Assembly: GCA_022826045.1 (NCBI GenBank)
Contig: JAJDVQ010000058.1
Location: 1 to 64,000, forward strand
Reading direction: 5' to 3'
DNA length: 64,000 nt
From: Acidimicrobiia bacterium
GTDB lineage: Bacteria > Actinomycetota > Acidimicrobiia > Acidimicrobiales > Poriferisodalaceae
Part shown: piece by piece, positions 46,609-55,298 of the stretch
Layout of the letters: each line of letters starts with the position of its first letter
Position numbering within the stretch: the stretch's first letter is position 1
Notes under the pieces: generated by a model
Database searches by the model: none
What the model saw: only the letters and a program-made list of their open reading frames with translations
What the model was told of the DNA's origin: nothing
Made by a program: the position numbers and the translations under genes

Positions 46609-47748
46609 ATGGGACCGCTGCAGGGACTCAAGGTGATCGAGCTGGCCGGCATCGGCCCTGGACCGTTCTGCGCCATGCTGCTCGCTGACCTTGGCGCGGA
46701 CGTGATCCGCATCGACCGCATGACGCCTGAAGACCTCGGCATCGACCGGGGGCGCCGGTTCAACGTGCTCAACCGCGGCCGGCGTTCGGTGGCGGTCGAC
46801 CTCAAGTCGCCTGACGGCGTCGAGACCATCCTCAAGCTGGTGGAGCAGGCCGACGCGCTCATCGAAGGCTTCCGCCCCGGCGTGACCGAGCGACTGGGTC
46901 TCGGACCGGACGACTGCTTCGCGCGCAACCCCAAGCTGGTGTACGGCCGCATGACCGGGTGGGGCCAGGAAGGGCCGATGTCGCACGCCGCCGGCCACGA
47001 CATCAACTACATCGCCCTGACCGGTGCGCTGCATGCCATCGGACCTGCTGAGGCGCCGAGCCCGCCGCTCAACCTGGTCGGCGACTTCGGCGGCGGCGGC
47101 ATGTACCTGGCCTTCGGCGTGTGCGCCGCACTGCTCGAGGCGCGCGACTCCGGGCAAGGCCAGGTGGTGGATGCCGCCATGACCGAGGGTGCGGCGTCGC
47201 TGATGGCGGCGATCTACGGCATCTACGGCTCGGGCGGCTGGGCCGACGAGCGGGAGTCCAACTTCCTCGACGGCGGCGCCTACTACTACGGCGTGTACGA
47301 GACATCCGACGGCAAGTTCGTCTCGGTGGGGTCCATCGAAGGCAAGTTCCACGACGAGCTGCTCGAGAAGACCGGCTTGGCCGACGCTCCCACCGTGGAC
47401 CGCAACGACCGTGATGCATGGGCCGACAAGCGGGCGCGCCTCGCAGAGGCCATCAAGACCAAGACCCGCGACGAGTGGGACGAGATCATGGCCGGCTCCG
47501 ACGTGTGCTATGCGCCGGTGCTGGACCTGTCCGAAGCGCCGCACCATCCCCACAACGTCGCCCGGGGCAGCTTCGTGGAGGTCGAGGGCGTCATGCAGCC
47601 CGCACCCGCGCCGCGCTTCAGCCGCACCCCCGGCGAGGTCGCCCGGCCGCCCGCAGCCCCCGGCGAGAACACCGACGAGGTGCTCGCCGACTGGGGATTC
47701 GACGCCGACGACATCGAGAAGCTGCATGAGGTGGGCGCCGTCGGCTGA
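46609..47748 (+). CDS. CaiB/BaiF CoA-transferase, alpha-methylacyl-CoA racemase-like
   Basis: A 379-residue class III CoA-transferase family member. It starts [19 protein letters not shown], has the [15 protein letters not shown] strand and [13 protein letters not shown], where the His-Asp pair matches the racemase-type active site, then [18 protein letters not shown]. This points to epimerisation of 2-methylacyl-CoA esters, needed to degrade branched chains, rather than CoA transfer. GGGGAGG precedes the ATG. The frame is open far upstream, but that part overlaps ychF and is not coding. It is the second family member in the window (the first is at 4585-5772). Confidence 0.9.
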   Translation: MGPLQGLKVIELAGIGPGPFCAMLLADLGADVIRIDRMTPEDLGIDRGRRFNVLNRGRRSVAVDLKSPDGVETILKLVEQADALIEGFRPGVTERLGLGPDDCFARNPKLVYGRMTGWGQEGPMSHAAGHDINYIALTGALHAIGPAEAPSPPLNLVGDFGGGGMYLAFGVCAALLEARDSGQGQVVDAAMTEGAASLMAAIYGIYGSGGWADERESNFLDGGAYYYGVYETSDGKFVSVGSIEGKFHDELLEKTGLADAPTVDRNDRDAWADKRARLAEAIKTKTRDEWDEIMAGSDVCYAPVLDLSEAPHHPHNVARGSFVEVEGVMQPAPAPRFSRTPGEVARPPAAPGENTDEVLADWGFDADDIEKLHEVGAVG

Positions 47749-47791
47749 GCCCCGCCGCCCTGGCTCAAGACGGATGCGAGGGCTGCCTCGG

Positions 47792-47797
47792 TAGCCT
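47792..47797 (+). promoter_or_regulatory. -10 hexamer of the bL37-like gene
   Basis: TAGCCT lies 9 nt before the ATG at 47807. Confidence 0.4.
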
Positions 47798-47806
47798 GCA
47801 ATGCCT

Positions 47807-47893
47807 ATGTCGAAGCGCACCAAGAAGCGGAAGCTCCGGGCGCGCCGCAGCAAAGCCAACCACGGCAAGCGCCCCAACTGCGGCCGCGGCTAG
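47807..47893 (+). CDS. bL37-like small ribosomal protein
   Basis: A 28-residue, very basic peptide: MSKRTKKRKLRARRSK followed by ANHGKRPNCGRG. As I recall it, the mycobacterial large-subunit protein bL37 is about 24 residues and ends in the same KANHGKRPN wording with a basic KR-rich front. An in-frame ATG two codons earlier (47801) exists, but the later one fits the homology and lies 9 nt after TAGCCT. It stands alone between the CaiB/BaiF gene and the NodB gene. Confidence 0.7.
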   Translation: MSKRTKKRKLRARRSKANHGKRPNCGRG

Positions 47894-47970
47894 GCCGCAC
47901 GCCGCAGCGTCCGTCACACGGCAGCCGGGTGCCGCCTCGCCGCCGCGTGCATCGGCCATGATCAGTTGTC

Positions 47971-49731
47971 ATGGTCGGATCGGCCCGACGCACGGGCCTG
48001 TGCTTGCTGATTGTCGCGGCCGTGCTCGCCGGCGGCTGCCAGTTCCGGCTTGCGCCAGAGGAGTCGGCCGGCACCCCCGAGCCCGGCACCGGCGCCGGAC
48101 GCGAAGCCGCCAGCGTGACCGCGGCGTCGGCCACACAGCCGGCATCGGTCGCGTCCCCAACGACCTCGCCTCCCACAACGGCACAGCAAGGCGCCGAACC
48201 GACGCTGCCGCCGGCGACGACGCAGGCTGCGAGCCTCCTCCCGACCAGCGAGACATCAGACGGCGCCGACAATGGAGCCACGGAGGACGCCAATCCACGG
48301 GCCGTCAAGCCTCGGCTCGCTCCGAGAGACTCGAGCGCCGACGTGCCCGAAGAAGACCGGATCGCCGCTTCCGTCGAGACGGCTCTCGCGGTCTCGTATC
48401 CCGATCGCGCCTTCTCGCTGCAGCCGGAGGCTGCGCTGGGCGACCTGAACGACGACGGCGTCGATGACTACGTCCTGCACGTCATCGACGAGACTCCAGG
48501 CTCGCCGCCGACCAGCTGGCTCGTTCCCGCAGTCGACGTCGGCGGAGCATTCCGTCTCCGCGACCTGATCGAGCTCGGCGAGCGCACCATCGTCGAGACG
48601 ATCGACATCCAGGACGGCGACATCGAGGTATCGCTCTTTGATCGTTCGCCGTTTGAGCGGCCGACGCTGATCACCAGACGCACGACTTTGGCCGTCACGA
48701 TTGGTGATGCCGAAGACGCCATCACCGCTGTCCGCGTCGAGCCGGTGCACAACGTGCCATCGCTGCAGATCGCCCGGTCGCCGACGCCGGCCCGGTTCGA
48801 GCTCGACGGCATCGGCACTGCGATGTCGGATCGAATCGGACTGCGCGAACGGCATCCGTTCCTCGTTCACGCTTCCGAGGGCGATGTCGTGGCGGCGACG
48901 CTCGACGCGCCGGACGGCGTCTGGCTGGAAGCCCGTCTCGGCCATGACGACGATCACCTCGTCTTGGTGCCCGTCGCCGAACAGGCCCAGCGGTTTGCGA
49001 GCCGGCTGCCCGCAGGAGGCGCCTGGCACATCGCCGTCGTCTCGTCGCTCATCGAGCCGGCGGACTACCGGCTGTCGATCGAGGTGTATCCCCCCGGGCT
49101 CGGCGACGGGATTGCCACCCGTGATCTCGACGGATTCTGGTCGAGCATGCGAACTTCGCCTCCTGTGGTGCCCGACGACGGCCCGGTGCTCTACTTGACG
49201 TTCGACGACGGACCGCATCCCACCTATACGCCGCAGGTACTCGATGTGCTCGCGAAACACAGGGCACAGGCGACCTTCTTCGTCGTGGGCCATCTCGCAG
49301 AGTCGTATCCGTTGATCACGCAGCGGATCGCGCACGAGGGCCACACCCTTGCCAATCACTCCTGGGATCACCGGTCGTTGGCCCGGGTCTCGCGGGCGAC
49401 GTTCGACCGCTCGGTCGGTCGAACCGAGGAAGTGCTGGGGCCGCTCGCCGCATCGTGCATCAGGCCGCCCTACTACGACGTCGGCACGCACACACGACAG
49501 TGGTCGGCTGAGCACGGCCTGCGATTGGCCAGCTGGTCCTACAGTCCACGGGACTGGCTGGGTCCCTCGGCCAGCACCATCGCCAATGGCATCGTCGACA
49601 GGGCGCGAGCGGGAGCGGTGATCCTGCTGCACGATGGCGGGGGGGATCGCTCGTCAACCGTTCGTGGCCTCGACATGGCGCTCGAGCGCTTGGCTGACTC
49701 CGGACTCGAGTTCAAGGCTCTATGCCGTTGA
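47971..49731 (+). CDS. Exported polysaccharide deacetylase (NodB domain) lipoprotein
   Basis: A 586-residue exported protein. The signal peptide ends in the lipobox LAGGC (Cys23). A Thr/Ala/Pro-rich linker runs to ~125, then come two beta-rich regions of unknown type (~130-370). The NodB esterase domain begins at ~405: YLTFDDGPHPTYTP, the metal-binding NHSWDHRSL, the RPPYYD loop, SPRDWLGP and LLHDGGGDRS. It would remove acetyl groups from a cell-wall or surface glycan outside the membrane. It converges on the DUF459/MBOAT pair. Confidence 0.9.
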   Translation: MVGSARRTGLCLLIVAAVLAGGCQFRLAPEESAGTPEPGTGAGREAASVTAASATQPASVASPTTSPPTTAQQGAEPTLPPATTQAASLLPTSETSDGADNGATEDANPRAVKPRLAPRDSSADVPEEDRIAASVETALAVSYPDRAFSLQPEAALGDLNDDGVDDYVLHVIDETPGSPPTSWLVPAVDVGGAFRLRDLIELGERTIVETIDIQDGDIEVSLFDRSPFERPTLITRRTTLAVTIGDAEDAITAVRVEPVHNVPSLQIARSPTPARFELDGIGTAMSDRIGLRERHPFLVHASEGDVVAATLDAPDGVWLEARLGHDDDHLVLVPVAEQAQRFASRLPAGGAWHIAVVSSLIEPADYRLSIEVYPPGLGDGIATRDLDGFWSSMRTSPPVVPDDGPVLYLTFDDGPHPTYTPQVLDVLAKHRAQATFFVVGHLAESYPLITQRIAHEGHTLANHSWDHRSLARVSRATFDRSVGRTEEVLGPLAASCIRPPYYDVGTHTRQWSAEHGLRLASWSYSPRDWLGPSASTIANGIVDRARAGAVILLHDGGGDRSSTVRGLDMALERLADSGLEFKALCR

Positions 49732-49745
49732 GAGACGGAACCGGG

Positions 49746-50915
49746 TCACGATTCCGCGCTCGGGCTCAGGTCGGCCATCTCGCCGAGCCGGTCGAGCAGG
49801 AGCTGTGACAGCCACTGGCCGCCGATCGTGCTGAGGTGGACCCCGTCGGTGAGGCGCACATCGGCGCGCTGACCTGCCTCGTCGATCACGTAGCGGCTGA
49901 AACCGCCGTCGGGTCCGCGAAAGAGGTCACGCGTGTCGACGTAACGGACGCGTTCACGTGCGCCCGCCTCGGCCGCGTAGATCTGATTCAGCTCAACCAT
50001 CTTGCGGTCGAAGTCGGGGTCGCGCATGATCGGCTGCCCGACCCAGATGAGGATGCGATCGGGGTCTGTCGTGACCAGATCCATCATGTGCCCGACGCGA
50101 GCTGAGTACTCGCCCACCCAGGCATCCGAGAACGGTCGGGCAGTCTGGCCGTCCACGACGAGCGCCTGCGCGTCGTTGCCGCCGTACATCAACACCACCG
50201 CGTCGGGATCGTCGGCGGCCATGACCTCGACGATCCGCGTCGGCCAGTCATAGAAGTCGGGGCGGGTGAGGCCGCTGGAGAGCTGGTGCTCGGTCTTGGC
50301 ATCGATGACACCGGTCTGGTCGGCCAGCGAGACCATCGTGTCGCCGAAGAACCTGACCATCGAGTCGCCGATGACCGCGAGGCGCAGCGGGTTGTCCGGC
50401 GTCGGAGCGGCCGCGGGCGCCGGCTCCGGGTCGGTGCCGGGCGCGGTCGCGGTGCGTGGACTGGTCGTGGGGGCTGCGGACGCCTCGTCGTCGGCGCCCG
50501 TCTCGGCCAGCACGATGCCCCCAGTTGCCTCGGGATCGGGATCGGGATCGGCCGATGCCGGGGCTCCAGCGGTGGCACCGTCCGAGGCCGACTGCGTGCC
50601 TGCGGGGTCGGTCACCGTGCGGCCCAAGGCCTCGTCGGCCCACAGGCGAGGCAGGTGCAGCCCGACGGCGCTCGAGGCGCTCTCGACCGGCGCCCAGACC
50701 GCGACCGACGAGTCGCGCTCGGGGCCGAACGGCTTCTGGGAAGCCTCACGCAACAGCTGCTGCGCGTTGAGCGCGATCGCCAGCACCAGCCCGAACGCAC
50801 CGGCAGCGAGCACCCTGCCGGCAGCCACGCCGCGGCGGCGGTCCGTCGCGTCGAGCCGCGGCTGGCCCCCGGAGGGTCCGGAGCGGTGATCAGCAGGAGC
50901 GCTCGGTGCCGACAT
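49746..50915 (-). CDS. DUF459-type SGNH hydrolase, membrane-anchored
   Basis: A 389-residue protein with one N-terminal membrane segment (LAAGAFGLVLAIALNAQQLL, ~35-55), a long Asp/Pro/Ala/Thr-rich linker and an extracellular SGNH domain. Block I is LAVIGDSMVRFFG with the nucleophile Ser, the GND block is LMYGGNDAQAL, and the Asp-His pair is DGVHLS near the end. Together with the MBOAT protein encoded 3 nt upstream it resembles AlgI/AlgJ-X pairs that O-acetylate surface polysaccharides, so it may be the acetyl-transfer partner rather than a free esterase. Confidence 0.87.
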   Translation of the reverse strand: MSAPSAPADHRSGPSGGQPRLDATDRRRGVAAGRVLAAGAFGLVLAIALNAQQLLREASQKPFGPERDSSVAVWAPVESASSAVGLHLPRLWADEALGRTVTDPAGTQSASDGATAGAPASADPDPDPEATGGIVLAETGADDEASAAPTTSPRTATAPGTDPEPAPAAAPTPDNPLRLAVIGDSMVRFFGDTMVSLADQTGVIDAKTEHQLSSGLTRPDFYDWPTRIVEVMAADDPDAVVLMYGGNDAQALVVDGQTARPFSDAWVGEYSARVGHMMDLVTTDPDRILIWVGQPIMRDPDFDRKMVELNQIYAAEAGARERVRYVDTRDLFRGPDGGFSRYVIDEAGQRADVRLTDGVHLSTIGGQWLSQLLLDRLGEMADLSPSAES

Positions 50916-50918
50916 GAC

Positions 50919-52370
50919 TCAGAACTGGAAGTAGATGAACGGGGCCACGCCCGTCGGGCCAAGCACGTCGATTGCCACCAGGGACAGCCCCACCACAGCG
51001 CCCTGGCTCGCCCAGCCCAAGCCGGCGAATCCGTCACGGAGCTGCTCGAACCAGTCCGAAGGCATGAACTGGAAGGCAAGCGCCCCGAACGTCACTGCGA
51101 TGACGAGCGGCGTCGCGGTGCCCGCGTAGCTGCCGAAGTTGGCGAGCGCGCCGAGCATCTCCATCGCCGCTGACAGCGACTCGGAGCGGAAGAACACCCA
51201 CGCCAAGCACACGACGTGGAACGTGACGAGCCAGCGCACCGTCTCGCCGATGCCCGGCGGCAGCAGCGGGCTCATCCCGGTGCGCTCGCGGTGCTCGCGC
51301 AGCAGCCGTTCGACAGCCAGGACGACGCCGTGGATGCCGCCCCAGATCACGAAGTTCCATGTGCTGCCGTGCCAGAGGCCGCCGAGCAGCATGACCAGCA
51401 TGAGATTGCGGTACGTGGCGGCGCGCCCGCGCCGGTTGCCGCCCAGCGGCACGTACAGGTAGTCGCGCAGCCAGCGCGACAGCGTCATGTGCCAGCGCCG
51501 CCAGAAGTCCTGCAGCGTGATGGCCCGGTACGGGTTGTCGAAGTTCTGCGGGAAGCGAAAGCCCAGCAGCAGCGCCACGCCGATCGCGATGTCGGTGTAG
51601 CCCGAGAAGTCGGCGTAGATCTGGACGGCGTAGGCGTACACGGCCAGCGCCACTTCGAGACCGCTGTGCGCTGACGGATCGGCGAAGACGCCGTCCACGA
51701 TCTCGCTCGCGAGGAAGCTCGAGATCACCACCTTCTTGAACAGGCCATTGAGGATGAGGCCGAATGCCTCGGCTGCAGGCACGTAGCGGGGGTCTGGACG
51801 GGCGGCGAGCTGCGGCGCCATCTCCGCGGCCCGCACGATCGGGCCTGCCACCAGCTGGGGGAAGAACGACAGGTACACCGCGAAGTCCAGCGGGGCCATC
51901 TCGCGGATGTGCCCCCGGCCGATGTCGATGATGTAGCTCATCGCCTGGAACGTGTAGAAGGAGATGCCCACCGGCAGCGTGTACTCCAGCACCGGCAAGG
52001 CCCCCGAGATGCCGAAGCTCTCGAGCAGGTTGGACATCTCGACTGCGAAGAAGTCCCAGTACTTGAAGACGCCCAAGATGGTGAGATTGGCGGCGACGCC
52101 GAGCCCGACCCACCAGCGCCTCCCCTGGTCGGAGCCCATGGTCGCCGGGCCTGATTCCCGCAGCCCAGCTGCGGCGTAGTGCCCGACGACCCAGTTGATG
52201 ACGACGGTGGCGAGCAGCAGGAAGACGAACCGCCAGCTCCACCAGCCGTAGAACACGATGCTGGCGGCGAGCATCAGCGGCTTCCACAGCGTTGGATGCG
52301 GCCGGGTCAGCCAGTTCACGACGAAGACGACGGAGAAGAATGCTCCGAAGACGAACGTCGGGAACAACAT
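50919..52370 (-). CDS. MBOAT-family O-acyltransferase (AlgI-like)
   Basis: A 483-residue integral membrane acyltransferase with ten or more hydrophobic segments. Family features are the N-terminal LFPTFVFGAFFSVVFVVNW, LPVGISFYTFQAMSYIID, YADFSGYTDIAIGVALLLGF, NPYRAITLQDFWRRWHMTLS and GGLWHGSTWNF with the catalytic His. AlgI-like members pass an acetyl group from the cytoplasm across the membrane for polysaccharide O-acetylation. The ATG at 52370 has TATGTT 9 nt upstream; the frame is open to 52442. Next gene: the SGNH partner. Confidence 0.92.
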   Translation of the reverse strand: MLFPTFVFGAFFSVVFVVNWLTRPHPTLWKPLMLAASIVFYGWWSWRFVFLLLATVVINWVVGHYAAAGLRESGPATMGSDQGRRWWVGLGVAANLTILGVFKYWDFFAVEMSNLLESFGISGALPVLEYTLPVGISFYTFQAMSYIIDIGRGHIREMAPLDFAVYLSFFPQLVAGPIVRAAEMAPQLAARPDPRYVPAAEAFGLILNGLFKKVVISSFLASEIVDGVFADPSAHSGLEVALAVYAYAVQIYADFSGYTDIAIGVALLLGFRFPQNFDNPYRAITLQDFWRRWHMTLSRWLRDYLYVPLGGNRRGRAATYRNLMLVMLLGGLWHGSTWNFVIWGGIHGVVLAVERLLREHRERTGMSPLLPPGIGETVRWLVTFHVVCLAWVFFRSESLSAAMEMLGALANFGSYAGTATPLVIAVTFGALAFQFMPSDWFEQLRDGFAGLGWASQGAVVGLSLVAIDVLGPTGVAPFIYFQF

Positions 52371-52379
52371 GCCGGGCCG

Positions 52380-52385
52380 AACATA
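52380..52385 (-). promoter_or_regulatory. -10 hexamer of the MBOAT-SGNH operon
   Basis: TATGTT on the minus strand, 9 nt before the ATG at 52370. Confidence 0.4.
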
Positions 52386-52435
52386 CTTGCGCGCCCGCTC
52401 CGGACACGGACAGCGACGAGCAGAGACGTGCACTG

Positions 52436-54151
52436 ATGACAACCCCCGAAGCGCTTGCAGAGGCTTGGCTGGCGATCGAACCCGACGCGGCGATGCGCGC
52501 GGACATCGAGGCCAACCGTGCGAGCACCGACTGGGTGCAGGCCCGCTTCGGGAGCGTGCTGCGCTTCGGCACCGCAGGCATGAGGGCCCCCGTCGGGCCG
52601 GGGCCGGCGCGGATGAACCGGGTCATGGTCCGCATGGCGGCCCGTGCGGTCGGCACTGAGCTGATCGCCGACGGCCTCGCCGACCGTGGGGCGGTCGTCG
52701 GGTTCGACGCCCGGCCCGGCTCTGGCGACATGGCGTTTGATGCAGCCCGGCTGCTCGCCGCGATGGGGATTCCCACCGCCGTCATCGACGGCGCCGCTCC
52801 CACGCCCCTGCTCGCTCATCAGGTGCTCGCCCGCTCAGCCGGGGCGGGACTGATGGTCACTGCCAGTCACAATCACCGCGACGACAACGGCCTCAAGGTG
52901 TACTGGGCCGACGGCACCCAGATCCGGCCGCCGCTGGACGAGCGCATCGAGGCTCGCATGGACCTGTCGTCGCTTCCCGCCGAAGGCGATCTGGCAGCCC
53001 GCCACAAGGTGGAGAGCCTTGACGTGCGGTCGGCGATCGCCTCTTACATCGGCGCAGCCGTCCGCCGCCCGGTATTCGACCCGAACGGGGTGCCGGTCGA
53101 CCCGAACGATGTGCCGCCCAGCGTGTACACCGCCCTGTGCGGGGTCGGCTCGCAGACCTTGGCCCATGCATTTGCCGCCGCCGGTCTGCCGCCGCCGCTC
53201 TACGTGGAGCACCAGCGGCATCCCGACGGCACATTTCCGGGTCTGCCGTTCCCCAATCCCGAGGAGCCGGGCACCCTCGACGATGCGATGGCCCTCGCCA
53301 CCGATCACGATGTCGATCTTGTCCTGGCCAATGACCCCGACGCAGATCGCCTGGCAGTGGCAGTGCGTGACCGGGACGGCGCGTGGCACCGGCTGAACGG
53401 CGATGAGCTGGGTGTGCTGCTATGCGATTGGCTGATCGGCCTGCACGACGACGGTCGAGCCGCGCAGCCGCTCATCTCGGCATCGTCGGTCGTGTCAGGC
53501 CGGATGGTCGAAGCCCTGTGCGCCGCCCGCGGCGTGGCCCACCACCGGACCCTCACCGGATTCAAGTGGATCATGGAGCCCCGGTTGACGCACCCAGACG
53601 CCCGGTGGGTGTTCGGCTACGAGGAAGCGCTCGGCTACTCCGTCACCGACGCCGTGCTGGACAAGGACGGCATCTCTGCGGCTGTGGAATTCGCGCGGCT
53701 GGCGGGGGCCTTGGCGGCTCGCGGTGTCGGTCCGCTGGAACGGCTCGACGAGCTGGCCGCCGAGGTCGGGCTCTACGTCACGAGTGCAGTGTCGGTGCGC
53801 GCCGATCCGGAAGAGATCGCGGCTGCCATGACGGCGACACGCGCGGATCCGCCGCGTTCGATCGGCGGCCGTCCCGTGACGAAGATCACCGATCGGCTCG
53901 AAGCCGGGACGCCCTACCCCGCCGATCTTGTCGAATTCGAGATCGGCCCGAGCGCGGCCGACGGCGGCAGCGACGACGCGGACGCGCAGGTGCGCATCTG
54001 CATCCGGCCGAGCGGAACCGAGCCCAAGGCGAAGATCTACTTCGAAGCCGTGACACCGAGCCCCGGCGACATCGCTGCCGAACGCCGCCGGCTGGGGTCA
54101 CTGCTCGACACCCTCGCTGCGGAGGTCAGCGTGTGGTTCGAGCGGGCCTAG
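52436..54151 (+). CDS. Phospho-sugar mutase (phosphoglucomutase/phosphomannomutase)
   Basis: A 571-residue alpha-D-phosphohexomutase. The phospho-Ser loop is VTASHNHRDDNGLKVYW, the Mg loop NDPDADRLAV, the sugar-binding loop GYEEALGYSV and the phosphate-binding loop RPSGTEPKAKIYF. The N-terminal RFGTAGMRAPVGPGPARMN matches the longer PGM2-like type (phosphoglucomutase or phosphopentomutase). It would supply sugar phosphates for the surface glycan genes next door; substrate not certain. Its stop overlaps the stop of the convergent kinase gene by 3 nt. Confidence 0.92.
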   Translation: MTTPEALAEAWLAIEPDAAMRADIEANRASTDWVQARFGSVLRFGTAGMRAPVGPGPARMNRVMVRMAARAVGTELIADGLADRGAVVGFDARPGSGDMAFDAARLLAAMGIPTAVIDGAAPTPLLAHQVLARSAGAGLMVTASHNHRDDNGLKVYWADGTQIRPPLDERIEARMDLSSLPAEGDLAARHKVESLDVRSAIASYIGAAVRRPVFDPNGVPVDPNDVPPSVYTALCGVGSQTLAHAFAAAGLPPPLYVEHQRHPDGTFPGLPFPNPEEPGTLDDAMALATDHDVDLVLANDPDADRLAVAVRDRDGAWHRLNGDELGVLLCDWLIGLHDDGRAAQPLISASSVVSGRMVEALCAARGVAHHRTLTGFKWIMEPRLTHPDARWVFGYEEALGYSVTDAVLDKDGISAAVEFARLAGALAARGVGPLERLDELAAEVGLYVTSAVSVRADPEEIAAAMTATRADPPRSIGGRPVTKITDRLEAGTPYPADLVEFEIGPSAADGGSDDADAQVRICIRPSGTEPKAKIYFEAVTPSPGDIAAERRRLGSLLDTLAAEVSVWFERA

Positions 54152-55221
54152 CTCACTCCGGCGGCCAGCTCGTCGAGCGGCACGAGCGGCCGAGTGCCCA
54201 CGTGGGAGATGACCTCGGCGGCAGCCACCGAGCCCAGGCGGCCGCACCGTTCGAGGTCGTAACCCTGAGCCAGCCCGTAGAGCACACCCGCTGCGTACAG
54301 ATCGCCGGCGCCGGTCCGGTCGACCACTTCGTCGACCGGTTCGACAGGCACCTGCACGATCTCATCGGGCGTCACGAGAACAGCGCCTGCGGCCGAGAGC
54401 GTCACCGATGCGATGTCCACCCGGCCCTGCACCGCCGCCAGCGCCCCATCGAGATCATCGGTCTGGTACAGCGCCCTCAGCTCGGCTGCGTTCGCAAACA
54501 GGATGTTGGTGCACCGGTCGACCATGTCGATGAACTCGCGCCGGTGGCGGTCCACGCAGAATGAGTCCGAGAGACTGAGGGCCACCTGGCAGTCGTTGCC
54601 GGGCGCCGCGCAGTGCTCGGCCACCTCGCGCAGTGCCGCCCGGGCAGCCGTCGGATCCCACAGGTAGCCCTCGAGCAGCACGATGCGGGCCCGGCCCACC
54701 ATGTCCCAGTCCACATCGGCCGGTGCGAAACCGGCGGACGCGCCCAGGTAGGTGCTCATCGTCCGCTCGCCGTCAGGGGTGATGACGACAGTGCAGCGTC
54801 CCGTGGGGTCGTCACGCGGCGCCCGTGCAGTTGCCTGAGTGACCCCATGTGCCGACATGTCGGCGACGAACAGATCGCCGAGCCCGTCCGCGCAGACGCG
54901 CCCCATGTAGCCGACGCGGGCACCGAGCGCGGCGATGCCCAGCATGGTGTTGGCCACCGACCCGCCGGGCGTCATCTCGTCGGCGCCGCCGAGCAGTTCC
55001 ACCATTGCGGCAAGCTCAGTTGCCCGCCGGGTGTCCACCAGCGTCATCGCCCCCTTGACGATGCCCAGTCCGTCGACGACGGCGTCATCGGCGCGCAGCA
55101 GCACATCCACCATCGCATTCCCGATGCCGACCACGTCAAGAGGTTCGGGCTCGGCAGTGGCATCGGGTGCATTCCCGATGCCGACCACGTCAAGAGGCTC
55201 GGGCCCCGCCGCCGATTCCAC
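54148..55221 (-). CDS. PfkB-family kinase, adenosine kinase-like
   Basis: A 357-residue ribokinase-fold kinase. GGSVANTMLGIAALG binds the substrate, and DRTGAGDLYAAGVLYGL is the GAGD anion-hole motif with the catalytic Asp. The wording GIGNAMVDVL and GRVCADGLGDLF resembles adenosine/sugar kinases of this branch. The N-terminus is odd: EPLDVVGIGNA occurs twice, 18 residues apart, because of a 54-bp in-frame tandem duplication (55115-55204). The first strand is therefore doubled. The start may lie at the GTG at 55221 or inside the repeat. Confidence 0.87.
   Translation of the reverse strand: MESAAGPEPLDVVGIGNAPDATAEPEPLDVVGIGNAMVDVLLRADDAVVDGLGIVKGAMTLVDTRRATELAAMVELLGGADEMTPGGSVANTMLGIAALGARVGYMGRVCADGLGDLFVADMSAHGVTQATARAPRDDPTGRCTVVITPDGERTMSTYLGASAGFAPADVDWDMVGRARIVLLEGYLWDPTAARAALREVAEHCAAPGNDCQVALSLSDSFCVDRHRREFIDMVDRCTNILFANAAELRALYQTDDLDGALAAVQGRVDIASVTLSAAGAVLVTPDEIVQVPVEPVDEVVDRTGAGDLYAAGVLYGLAQGYDLERCGRLGSVAAAEVISHVGTRPLVPLDELAAGVS
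55115..55204. repeat. 54-bp tandem duplication in the kinase N-terminus
   Basis: A 36-bp core at 55115-55150 recurs at 55169-55204 with one mismatch, a 54-bp shift. It adds exactly 18 codons and preserves the frame, so it looks recent and tolerated. Confidence 0.9.
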
Positions 55222-55285
55222 GCATGTGGGCTTAGCACCTCGGCTCGCCCGCTCGCACGACCTGCTCGGGCGGACAGGGCGTGGG

Positions 55286-55291
55286 TAGTGT
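55286..55291 (+). promoter_or_regulatory. -10 hexamer of the M1 aminopeptidase gene
   Basis: TAGTGT, 7 nt before the GTG at 55299; this supports 55299 over the GTG at 55281. Confidence 0.4.
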
Positions 55292-55298
55292 GCGCGCC

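Noticed and set aside
50517-50552. Short GGGATC microsatellite in the SGNH gene.
   Set aside because: It encodes the Asp-Pro linker repeat and is ordinary for such linkers.
54148-54151. Overlapping stop codons of the hexomutase and kinase genes.
   Set aside because: Tail-to-tail overlap of this size is common in compact genomes and carries no clear function.
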